A stretch of 64,000 nucleotides of DNA from Escallonia rubra (Eukaryota > Streptophyta > Magnoliopsida > Escalloniales > Escalloniaceae). This document shows positions 1 to 12,400 of this stretch, one piece after another. A program made the translations under genes and the position numbers. The stretch lies in NCBI GenBank assembly GCA_033065855.1, contig JAVXUO010001757.1:1-64000 (forward strand), read 5' to 3'. Every line of letters begins with the position of its first letter. The stretch's first letter is position 1. The notes below the pieces were generated by a model. It was given only the letters and a program-made list of their open reading frames with translations. It searched no databases and was not told where the DNA came from.

Positions 1-418
1 AGAAAGTATCCTCTTCGGCGGACACTGTTTTTGACGACCTATATGACTGAAATCAAAATCAATTCCAATTGCCTTTTTCTATAACGTTAATACCTTATTA
101 ATGATGTCTTTTTTAATATGCTTGAAACAAAGCGTAATTTTTGGAGAAGTATTGTCAATAAGTGCCTGATTTTAAACGTGGATAATATTTGTGGATGGGG
201 AAAATGGAACAAAAATTCAAGTACCCGATTCCAACAAGTTTGGGACATAGGCTCGGTTGATGATGATGATGAGAATATCATTTTCTGTATTTTCAAAGGA
301 GATTGATATTTCAGGGACTAAGTAATACCTCATAAGAAGGTTTGTAATTGCATCAGAGAACTAGGAACACCTGAAATTCAAATATACTGCTTAAGGTGTG
401 TTTCTATGGAGTGTTCAC
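1..418 (-). other. Intron 4 (partial) of the alpha-glucosidase
   Basis: This is AT-rich non-coding sequence downstream of the donor after the WIQ codons. I looked for the next GH31 exon (expected to begin near GAFYPFARDHS) and did not find it, so it must lie left of the window. The short open frames here have no family features. Confidence 0.7.
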
Positions 419-3400
419 CTGAATCCAACGCCGGCATAGCTCTTCAGTTGTGTTTCCAGAAAACCCGCATATATCAGCTCCAACCATTGGAATTCCAAAC
501 AGTCCAAAATTTAATATGCCTGGAATTGTGTATGCCAAATCCTCCCATGTGGCAGCATTATCTCCAGTCCAGTGTGCTGTGTACTTGCCAGAACCCACGA
601 ATGTTGACCTACTAAGGACAAATGGCCTTTTACCAGTCACTTTAACCAAAGCTGCATTAGTGGCTTTTGATTCCAAGAACCCATAAAGATTATGAGCATT
701 GTATTCTGTGATGTTACTATAATGTAATGACGTTGCTGGAACAGTTTTTTGATTAATGGGCCGTTGAACTCCAGAATTATTGATCTTGTAAGGAGGGTCA
801 TCAAGGGTAGAATGTGGGTTGGGTGGCGATGATATAAAATTGGATAACTCATTCATGTCAATCCAGAGGCCATCAAAAGGGAGAAGATTTCGGAATATAT
901 CAATTTCATTGGCCCAGAATATTCCACCAGCGGGGTTCACAAAATCAGGGAAGTATACCCGTCCAGGCCAAACATCACCCAGGTAAGAGATTCCAGCACG
1001 TTTTATAAAAATGTCAGCTTGCATCCCTCTTGTGTAGGTTCCATATGTCTTATTCACACTGATTCCTGCAATTAAGGCACCATAATTATCGGTAAAGTGA
1101 GACAAGCCTTGGCTTTTTTGGCTGTTTAAATTAATAAGAACCACATTTTGATTTATTTCTAAGCCCAAATCTCGAAGCATAACATTATAGTGATTCTTTG
1201 GCAGTTCGTGCAACCGCCACATTAAATTTTGGCTCTTTTAAGATCCTTGGCAATGTCTTTCAAGGCGAATTGAATAATCCCACAACCCAACTGGGTAGCC
1301 AAGCCCGATCTTTCAAGAATCTGACACCATCTGTAATGACCCATTCAATGCCCCACCACAGAGCAATATTTCCCTCAAAAGGGCTAACCAGGTAGATACT
1401 CTTAACATCGTAGGCAGAGTCTTACAAGGCCATTCATAAACTCTCCCACATCCCATTCATCCTCAACGACCCCACTGGTTCTTTGTGATGGTCATGTATC
1501 AAGCGATTGCAAATATCATTTTACATGAGAGATGCAATTTCAAAAAGGGAAGTGATATTTGAGCTCCACTTTTCACCGTTTGAACTCCACCCTTGTCGCT
1601 AAAGGCCTCATATGTGTCACTATATAGCCACTTTAGCGACAAAAGAGGAGCTGAGATGGCTAAAGTCGAGCCCAAACATCAATCCCTTTCAAATAATCTG
1701 GAATTGAACAGCATAAACTGCAAAAATCAGTAACTAGGGAAATGTGGAAAAGTAGGAAGTAAAACAAATTGTGAAGATCAACCAAGGAAAGAGAAACAAA
1801 TTTCAGCACTAAATGTCAACAACATTGGCATAAATAATTAAGTCCAGGGCTGAAGTATTAACAAAGAAATGGAAATAGCTATGAAGCACCGGTGCGGCAG
1901 TTTGGGGGAAGCACCAGTACCGGGTACGCGTCGGTTGCGGGTGCGGCATGGGTGCGCACTGGGTGCGTGTCCGAAACTATTTTTTTTTTCAATTTATTTT
2001 CTGGATCTTGGGTGAGTCTCGGACACACACCCAGGGTTTTTTGGCAGAGAGTTGAAGAAGGAAGAAAGAGAAGAAGCGAACAAGAAAGAGAAGAAGGAGA
2101 AGAAGAATGACAAGAGATGAAACAACCTACGCCGGAGCGACAAGGGTCTACCGGCAGGAGAGGCGACCGGCGAGGGTCTTCCAGCCGCAGAGCTCTATGG
2201 ATGTCGTCTATTTGGTTGTGACGGTTGTGTTATGTTATAACTTATAAACTAGGGTTTTTATAAAAGTTTCTGTTTATTATGTTTAACCCCAACTTTCTTG
2301 ACAATCTTTTAAAATAGCCCCACTATTTTAAAAAATTAACAAAACTTCTACAAACTTTGTCATATTTGGCTATGCACTTTCAATATTTCTAAAGTATCCC
2401 AACAAATTAACAAAATACCTTATTGTTTGTCTAAAATAGCATTATTTTTGTTAAATATAAATAATATATACTAATAAATTTTTTACGTATCCCCGCCGCA
2501 CCCGTATCCTATTTTTTTTTTAAAATGACGCATCGGCGTATCCACACCCGTATCGCATCCCCACCGGAATCCGTGCCTCTTAGGGAAATAGTATGCATGG
2601 AAAGTAACCCAAAAAAATGAAATAATTTCCATCTAGGAAGCACGGACACCTTATTGGTCAACGTATGGTGTCTTGAGATCTATCGACACCCCTTGAACAC
2701 CTCTGGACACGTGTGAATACCTCTAGGTGGTGCCTGAAATTTGACATTTTATCTATGGTCAGACACCGTCTCAGATGCCTCCGGCAGAAGTGTCCGATAC
2801 GTATGGGGTCAAAAATGCACCTTTTCAAACTTACTTAGGGGACCATGATAGAATATGAGGGGAAGCTCAGGTTTTTCTTATGATTGAAGATTACCGACAT
2901 GGAGATAAGTTTGAAGATGTTGTGACGCTTCGGTTTTTGATTTATCACTTGCTTTGAGGACTAACGTGTGCATGGGAGATGTTGATAACGGAGGTCCAGA
3001 GGCAATGAATATGATGAGGCAATTGATGTTAATTGAGCCTTGGTGGATGGAAGGGACACAAGCTACTTCTGTTTACCTTGCATCACCTTATTAGGTATTA
3101 ATTATGTTCCATAACTGGACTTTATGTAAGACTTCTGTAATTTGTGTGGCTTATCAGTGTAGAAGGCTAAATTCTGAGCCAATAAAAAATTTCCAGGTAT
3201 TATTTATATCTTTAAGATCAATATTTATTGACGCATAAAAAGTCGATGTGTGTCCCTCAAAAGTATTGTTACGTGGTGTCAAAAGAGTTTGTCACGTGAT
3301 GTAACAGAGATTAATTGCACAATTGAAATAGTATTGTAATTGAAGTAGTATCGTAACGAAGATTAATTGCCACATCTTTTGATCAGTTGACTGATATTTT

Positions 3401-6400
3401 CATAAGGCTGCTTGACGTCATTTTGAATAGCTTCATGAGAAACTTCACGTGATTTCTTCCCGCTATTTTGAATGGCCATATATTCTTTTCTAGACTTGTT
3501 CACCAAGACTTTATTTACAAGTACATAAATCCAAATGCTTGTCGAGGTACAACAGCCTTTGGCAATTTCTCAGCAGATATGTCATCTATGCTTGAGCCTT
3601 TAGGATGTTTTACGTAGTTCATTTATGTGGTATTTTCATGAAACTATAAAAAACAGCAACTGATGATAAGTACAAATGTACTACTTGATGTACGATATTT
3701 CAACTCGCAGAGATGCATAATTTGCATGTGGCTGCCACGTATTCAATAAACCCTACATGCACACGTCTGTGTATGGTTTAAAGCATAAAGACGTAATCAT
3801 ACATTCACTATGTTTGTGATATATAAAATTAAAAATATTGTCGAACATATATGGTAAAACAGGTGAAAAGTAGGGACCAGCAGGGTTTCCCCTTAACAAT
3901 TTTACGCACAGTTATGATTAACTTTTGTTAAAAACGTACCAGGATCCAAGATAATCACATATCTCTGCCCATTACGGTGAAGTGTATCTACAAACTTGCT
4001 CATTTTGTTCAGTGGAAAGTTAACAGGGTCAAGAGTGAAATCCTTATAACCATCCATGTAATCGATATCCGTCCACATAACTTCAAGAGGGATTTGCTTG
4101 CTTGCATAGCCAGCAACAACACCCTCAAGATCATGCACATCTTTGTATCCGTAGCGGCATTGATGAAATCCTACAAGCAAGAAAAGACACGATAATTTTC
4201 TCAGCAGCTAAGAGATCAAACTCGCTCAGAAGCACACTTAGAGGGATGAAGTCTAAAGGTAACAGAAAATTCAATCAAACATGACTCCTTTGACCTGTAA
4301 GCCTCTTCAAAGAACAATAGTATTTTTGTTTACAAAAATCTGGTCTAGATGAAGGCCTTTTTACTTTATTTTTTTGAAATACCGACTATCATCCACAGGC
4401 TCCATTACCATTTAATCTACTGCTACCGCCTCCTGGGGTTTAGGGAAGTGCATAATCAAGAGTACATAATATTTGGAGCAGAAGAATAAAGGAGCGAACA
4501 AATTTCGAGGATATATCCTCTAATTCTTCATTTCGTTATGTCCTTACAATATATCTTCGTATTTTCTCAAGCACATACCTTTACATTTCAAAAGAGAAAG
4601 CTTATATTGGTATTTGACATATTCCATAGGGACTTGTAATGTAGTTGGAAATTCAAGTCCTAAAGTTTGCAGTCCTGGGAACCTGTTTGTGAATCTAAAG
4701 TTCCTAGTCCAAGGAGTGATTATCAGAAAAGAACAAGAACCTTTACAAAGGAAGCTAATATTCTAACCATAGTTATCAAAGCCACAAGCGCACCTAAGGT
4801 GCAAAGGTTCCTGGAGCCTAGGCGCAAAGCACAGGCGCGAGCCTTTCCGAAGTGAGGTGCAAAATAATAATAAATCGATATTAGTGCATTAAACCAATAA
4901 AAGCACCTAAAAAAATCAGAACATGACAATTTGAAATTTTCAAATCCAATAAGAAGTAGTCAATCCTAATAAATATGACAACCTCATCTCATCATCAGTG
5001 AGGGCTAAGGCAACAACATTTTCTACAAAAGGGAATCACAGGCTCCTCAATTCATCTTCTTTGTCTACAAGGTGAAGTGAAGGAGTAGATTTACTTGAAG
5101 AGAACAATAATTGGTGACGGGGCGCTAGCACAATGAACAACAAGAGATCGATTGATTGGGGATTAGGGTTTTTATTAATTTTATTTTTGTGTTTTACGTA
5201 TTGATTTATTATGTTATGGAACAAAATATTGATGACAGTGAAGTGTTGATTTGATGCCACGATACAAAAATCAAAGACTAGGATTTTTGGGCTTTTTGCG
5301 CCACCATTGCAGCCTTGCACCTTGTGCCTGGGCACCTAGGCGCGCGCCTTTTTTAAGGGGATGTTGCCTAGCCCTGGGCGAGGCGCACTCCCTGCGCCTA
5401 GCACCTAGGCACGCCTAGCCGCACTTTTGATAACACTGATTGCAACCACAGATGAAAACAACTAAGGATTCCTGAAATTGGAGAGAAATTAGAAGGATGA
5501 GTCAGAGCCCAAGACATCATTGACATTCCATCTGTCATAGTAATTTATGCTATAAGAAAAGTTCTAATGGGTTGTTAAGGATATAAAACATTTATAGAAA
5601 CTCCAATGCTTCCCCAGTATCACATACAAAAATCAGCAACTCAACAGGAGCTGAAAAGACTAAAAGGTTAGATAGTTTGCTAGGATCTACAAAAATCACG
5701 GATTGTTCCGATTGTTTTAGATAGAATAAATTGTTACAATCCACTCAAAAAGGATAGAAGCATGGGGGAAAACACTCCACTAAAGGAGCAAATGATGACC
5801 GTAACCCTCTGAAGTACGCATATTAATGTTTAAGATAGAACCAAAAATGGTTCTACAACTGACCCCAGAGATAAATCAACTTCCCTTCAGGACGGTTAAT
5901 AGAACACATTATAAGACCCAGTTTTAAGGGCTAATACACAAACTATACCCTAAACTATAGACCAAATCCAGCTTGAGTACCCAACATTTCATTAGTTCCA
6001 AATCATGACCCAGATTTATTTTCTTGTACCAATTGAGCTCCCTCCCTCCCTCTCTCTCTCCCTCTCTCTCCCCCTCCCCCCCCTCCCCCTAGCACCACCA
6101 TATTAGCCACCACCCACCTCCATGCGACCATCACCTGAATCGCTCACCACCGCTGGTCGGTCAGCCACAAACCCCACCACCACCACCACCGCAACCAAAT
6201 CCCCACTAACATCGCCAGTCAAGCACCCATCGCAGCCACAAACCAAACCCACCCAGCAAACTACATGACCTATCACCACCATAGCCAAACTCCTTCACTG
6301 CCGCCACTAAACTGCCACCATGCACCAAACCCACCACCACCGCAACAAAATCCCCACCAACATCACCAGTCAAGCACCATCCCCTGCCACCAACCAAAGC

Positions 6401-9400
6401 CACCCACCAAACTCCATCAATCAAAGCCCTTCTCCTGCCACCAACCAAAGCAACCAAACCCCTTCACTGCCGCCACTACACCGCCACCACCACTGGATTT
6501 AGGATCCATCAACACTGCCAGTCCCTCCCATGTCTGCCGATAAACCACCACCACGTATCGAACCCCACGATGCATCACCGCAGTCAAACCACCCCAATAC
6601 AGGCAGTCGACCACCACCACGCACCGAATCCCCATCACCACTATCTTAACTGCCGGTCAACCATCCCCACGGATAAATTTGGGCTGGCCTTTGGGATGAA
6701 TATGGGTTGGGGTTGGGGTTTGGGGGGCGGGGCGGGGCGGGGGGGGGGAGGGGGGGGGGTTTAACTACGTACCAAAAATCCTTCAGTATATTGAAAATAG
6801 GTTTGTGTTAAAAGACACTATGCAATATGTTTGCCCCTGTTTTTCTAACAGATTTGTGCCACCTATTGACGGCAAACTCAATTGGTACAAGAAAATAAAC
6901 CTGTGTACTGATTTGGAACAAACGAAATGTCGGTTTTCAACCTGGATTTGGTGTATAATTTAGGGTACAGTTCTGGGATTAGCCCCAATTTTAATTTAGT
7001 CTCAAATGATATCCTGTTCCTAATAAAAGTAACACTTTCTTTTTTGCCGAAGATACCACAGAGTTATGTTGGGCAGAGGAGCAACAGCTAAGATACTTCA
7101 GATGCGAAGCTTTGAGGATTTCTCTAGGCAGAAAAGGAATCTTATGGAGTGTTTCCTTCAAATATGTGGGAGTTGCAGTGGATAAAGGGTTTAAGTCAAA
7201 GACTATGTTGAATGGTGCAGATTCTGAGAGGATGTAGACAGAACAGAAACAGCAGAACCGTTATGTGGACAGAAGAATAGTCTTTAGAAAGCACCATGTC
7301 AAGCAAGCATATTTCATGTCCACTAACCCATACTTGCATCTGTTTTTGCAAGATGGACATTTGTTCACGTACAATCTGGTAGGGTGGAATGATGGTTGTA
7401 TACCACTGCATGAAGGGGGTATTGCAACCTGAAGACTTCCATATGCTAAATTAGGTACTTAGAGTGGTTGTGGAGGTAATCTAGGGAGGCCAAATTGATG
7501 TGGGATCGGGCTTATAAGGCTGGACATTTGAGCATATCATCACCTGCATGGCATGGAATTTCAGAAGAACCTTGCTAGAATCTGGCTCGACTAACACCTA
7601 TTTATGAAGGGTTGTCCTAGGCTGCAATGTGGTGCGAATGTGGTGAACCATGATGCTTTCATGCGCTTCAATCTTTAATAAATAGTAAATGTAAGATGCT
7701 AGAACCCTTATTGGGGGGAGTGTATTAAAACATCTGTAGAACATCTTGTACAACAATGGTGAACTGCTCACATGGCATGTAAAGGGAGGGCGGCTCTCAG
7801 GAGCTCAATTTTCAATCCAAGCAGCTACCTCTTCAGCGGCTGGTTATATAAACATGGTGCGACAAGAAAAGACTGTCCAATACCAAATTACAAGAGATCT
7901 GTAGCTATCAACTGAACATAGAAAACGTAGTCCAAAAGCCTCACAAAAACACTTGAAGCAGTGGATAAGATCAATCTCTGTCAGCACTTAATTCAAAACC
8001 GCAATTCAAAAATGCATAAAGGGAATCATTGTTCCTTTTTAGTTAGACTATGTGTTGTTGCATCAAATGACAAACGCATCAATCCACATAAGTGGTGCTA
8101 ATAACACAAACAAATGAACCAAAGTGGTGCTAATAACACGGGTCATTTTATTAAAGCACATTTTTTTCCTTGGTCCTATTAAAATATGGTTACAAATGGC
8201 ACAGAATTTCGTTTCTTGGACTGCGATAAAGAGACTTTACGAGGTACGGTAACTATTCCTTTCGTGGAATGCTGCAGATTTAACTTTTCTTATATATAAG
8301 ACCAAAAAAGTACATAACATGGCAATCAGATAGTTGTTCTGTTGATATAATAACAAGCTAATAGAAGGACAGACAAACAATAAGGTGGGGCTTTAAAAAA
8401 CTAAAAACAAAACAACCATAATTTCCCAGGAAAAAGAAATTGTGCTCAAATAAACAAAGTTCCCAAATAATTCAACTAAAAAGAGCAAACTAAATGCAGG
8501 CAAGTCAAAGAAAAAAGACAGTACAAAATTGATTCAATAATGTGGTACTTACCAAAGGACCAGTACGGCATTGGGGCCGGCCGGCCAATAAGCTCGGTAT
8601 ACTGCTCCATAACCAATTCCGGCGAAGGCCCAGCAAAGAGATACAAATCGATAACACCCCCAATCACCTTATAAGTGATTTTATCACCAGTATACACAAT
8701 GTCCATGCCATTGCTATTGAGTAGCAACACCCCATGTGCAGTTCCCACTGGCGACCGGACGTCCATGTAAAATGGGTGAGACCCATAAAGGTTGAGGTCG
8801 GGATTTGCGCTGGCAATATCAGAGTTCCAGAGGGTCAAAGTTTGGTTGTGGGTCAACTTAAAGGAGTTCTTTGTATGCTCCCCGAGGCCGTAAAGGGAGG
8901 AGCGATTGGTGGGGAGCGAGGAGGAGAGCTGGAGGTACTGGTCCTTGAAGATGAGAAATGTGCTGAATTTTGAGGTCTCTGGCGAGGTGTCAAAGAGGGT
9001 GTCGCCGGACGAGCGGCGGGACACGGTGAAGGCAAATGGGGTGGTGTTGTGGAGGGTGAAGGTGAGGTCTGAGTTGGGGGAGGAGAGGAAGTGGTTTTCC
9101 AGTGAGGAAGGAGTAGCTTTAGGGTAGTTTCCCGGCAGAGAGCGGCGGGTGGAGAGGGCGTGCCGGGGGAGGACGTCCTGTGGGATTTCCCATCTCTTGT
9201 GGTGGGCATCCGTAATTCTAATTCTCAGGCGATCTTTTGTTTCAAGGCTGTAACTCAAAACCAAAAGAATTATAATCGTAAATAAATAGACTGAATAATA
9301 ATGATAATTAACTTTAAAAAAATCTGCCCCCGGAATCTAGGATTTCTTTCCAGCCACCCTTGTGGGAGCCCATCTGTCGAGCCTCTCCTCCCTCCTGTCT

Positions 9401-12400
9401 GCAGAAACCTAAATGCTCTGCATCCATTGAACACCCATCTTAACAGCAAACACTTTAGACAACTTACCCACATTCCCAACTCATTAAAGTCCACCTATGT
9501 ATTCAACACCACAAGTATACACCTGCCAATAAACTATGGACCATGAATAAATGAGCTAATATTCCAAACCAACCACTTAAATTGCACCACTGAGCTGGAA
9601 ATTGACCCAAACCTAGCAGACCCCAAAAACTCTTTAACCCTGATCGGAGAAGTAATCAGCAAGAAAGACCTGCATCACAACGCAATCAAAGCGACCCTTA
9701 CTAAGGCTTGGAACTCAGCCAAAGGAGTCACCATCGGAGAACAAGGTAACCTTAACCTTCTGCTATTCAATTCCAATGATAATAGAGACAAGAAGAGAGT
9801 TATGGATGCAAGACCTTGGTCTGGCATGGGCTCACATCTGGGTCCTTCATGAATGACCTTCCAATGCAACACTCCAGGAAATTCCTCTATTTTACGTGGA
9901 GTTCTTCGGATGATGATTAACAATGCCAGAACTGTTGGAGCCCAAATTGGCAAGGTTCTGGAGACTGAAATTGCTGAAGATGGGAAATTGGGATGGAAAG
10001 GTTACTTAAATACCAAGTGGAAATAATACTAAACAAGTTATCTAGAGGTTCCTTTTCTTTCAGAAAAAGAGTAATTTCATACATATACAAGCTGAAGCCT
10101 AACACTGTACTTCCTATGAAACCAAAGTACATAGGAAGGTCTTATACGATTTATTTGATGCGAGTTGAAGCCTAACACTGTTCTTAAGAGTTATTCCTGC
10201 CCCTCGAAGATGATGTCTTGGTGCTTAAGATCACTGGCAAAACACCCTCTAGAATTCAACAACTCTTCTCCACGCTGACGAGCACTCGGATAGCTTGGAG
10301 ACACTGGAACAGCCATCACTTGTTCAGAATTGCAACAGGAACACAGCAATAATGTGTAGTAAGAAATTGAGAGAGAGAGAGAGCTTTTAGATTTTTTTGG
10401 TGTGTGGAATCAATAGAAGCGATGGCCTTTTATGGTAGAGGCAAGGAAGAGAGAATGCAAAAGACATGGCTATTTAGCTTTGTAACGGCTATTTGATTAG
10501 TGCTGACAAAGGCTCAATCTTTGGAGTTTATTTAGCTCAACTAAAAACATGTGTTAAATAAATTTGAGTGAAAATTAAAGGCCCTAAAATATTCTGGAAG
10601 TGACAAGTAAATAACTAGAAAATTTGGGCCTCAACTTTGGTTTTGATATACCATTATCTAGGCACTAGATACAACAATCCCCGCATATTTTAAAGGCAAC
10701 GTGAAAGAAAGAACCTGCAAGATACAATGAAGAGGGACACGAGAAAGTAGTGCATAAACATTGGTGTTTTTTGGACTATGAAACAATGCATAGGGTAAGT
10801 AAGTCTTGATCCACGAGGATTTGGTGAAATTTGCAATTTGTATGAACCTCATTCCTGGTTGTGAACCTGTATACATATTACCGGCAATAAGTTCTCTAAG
10901 CAAAGTTGTTCATCGCGGTTTGGCATGTTTGTGGCCATGTGCCTTTCCTGGATTTTATGAGTACTCTAGAAAACACGCGTAAGTTCTCGTAGGAGGAGGC
11001 CCCACTCCAGACCCACATAGGTGACTCCAATGACTTGTTATACCCAGATGAACCTACTTCCTGGGACTACCTATCACATGGGTTGGGTTTCCATCACTCA
11101 TGGTCTTTGAAATAAGCAAAAGTCCCGTCCCCCTTGATGTATTACACACTTGCCTCCTGTTGACTTCATATAATCAAAGGATATTACCCCATCATTCAAC
11201 AGCTATCTCAAAGTATTATGTCTTAGGCGTATATGCCTTCTCTTGCCATTACAGGTCATATTCTTTGCCCTGCCCGATGCAGCCTGGCTATCTCAATGCA
11301 GTGACACATATGGAACTGGTCTCACCCACAAAGGGATGTCTACTAATAGGTAGTGAGCCACTCTCCTTCAGAAGCTGCCTTCTCTAAGGCTATAAACTCA
11401 GATTCCATAGTGGAAATAGGTTTCTGAGCCACTGTGCTACAGAAAATGTCTTCTCCAAGGCTGTAAACTCGAATTGCGTAGTGGATCAAGTTGCACAAGT
11501 TTGCTTGGAAGATTTCCCAGAAATTGCTGCACCTCATTTTAGAAGATAAGCCACTAGCGCATTTGGTCTCCTGTGAATCGAAAATCCAGTTGGCATCACA
11601 ATGCCCCTCTAGGACTATAGGTCTCCGTCTATAGAATATTCCAATGACCATAGTACCCTTAAGATACTTAAGCACTCTAGTCAATGCAGTCCAGTGATCC
11701 CTAAAAGGGTTTTTCTATACCTACTAAGCACGTTAACTACATAAGCTATATCAGGCCCAGCGCGGTTTATCAAATACATCAGGCTACCGATCACTTGGGC
11801 ATACTCAGTTTATGATACACTACTACCTTCATTCTTCTTGAGGTGTAAACTAAAATCATATGGTGTACATGGCTAGCCTCATAATGTCCAACTTTCCTTA
11901 ATACTTCCTCCACAAGGTGCTCTTGGGAAATCATACCCATCATGAACTCTAGCTAGTTTAACACCAAGTATTACATGGCTTCGCCTAAATCCTTCATGTT
12001 AAACCTAGAGGATAAAAAGGTTTTGGTCTCATTAATTATCTTGAGGCTCATACAAACTATAAACATATCATGGACATATAAGCACACAATCACTGTTTAT
12101 GGCTTCTCTCCAAAAGGTAGCATCTGGAGAACTCACTACCTCACTAAAAGTTAGCGGATCTTTATCCATCAAGAAGGTATAGAAATCATCTCCCATGTTG
12201 GTCTCCTTTCGAGCCCTTTTACTCCTTCGCGGCTCTATTCTAGTTCTATGTCCTTGGTTATTACTTTTTTGGCTATTTGAACACGTCTCTCTACCCTTGA
12301 TTTCAAACGGAACACATTCTCAGAGAAATCAGCATTCTTTGATTCTACAATGGTATTGGCATCTAGCACATCGCTCTTAATAACCAAGAACCTATAATGG

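Larger units (their letters stand above)
4171..8552 (-). other. Intron 2 of the alpha-glucosidase
   Basis: This 4.4-kb intron has a GTAAGT donor and an acceptor ending TTGTAG. It carries two terminal-inverted-repeat elements (4772-5434 and 5928-6985). The stretch 6986-8552 has no recognisable gene; it holds a small duplication of AGTGGTGCTAATAACAC at 8091 and 8122. Confidence 0.75.

Noticed and set aside
1-60. Possible next alpha-glucosidase exon after TTTCAG on the minus strand
   Set aside because: None of the three frames resembles the expected GH31 sequence after WIQ.
8853-9209. 118-codon Ser/Pro-rich minus-strand frame
   Set aside because: It is an out-of-frame reading of alpha-glucosidase exon 2.
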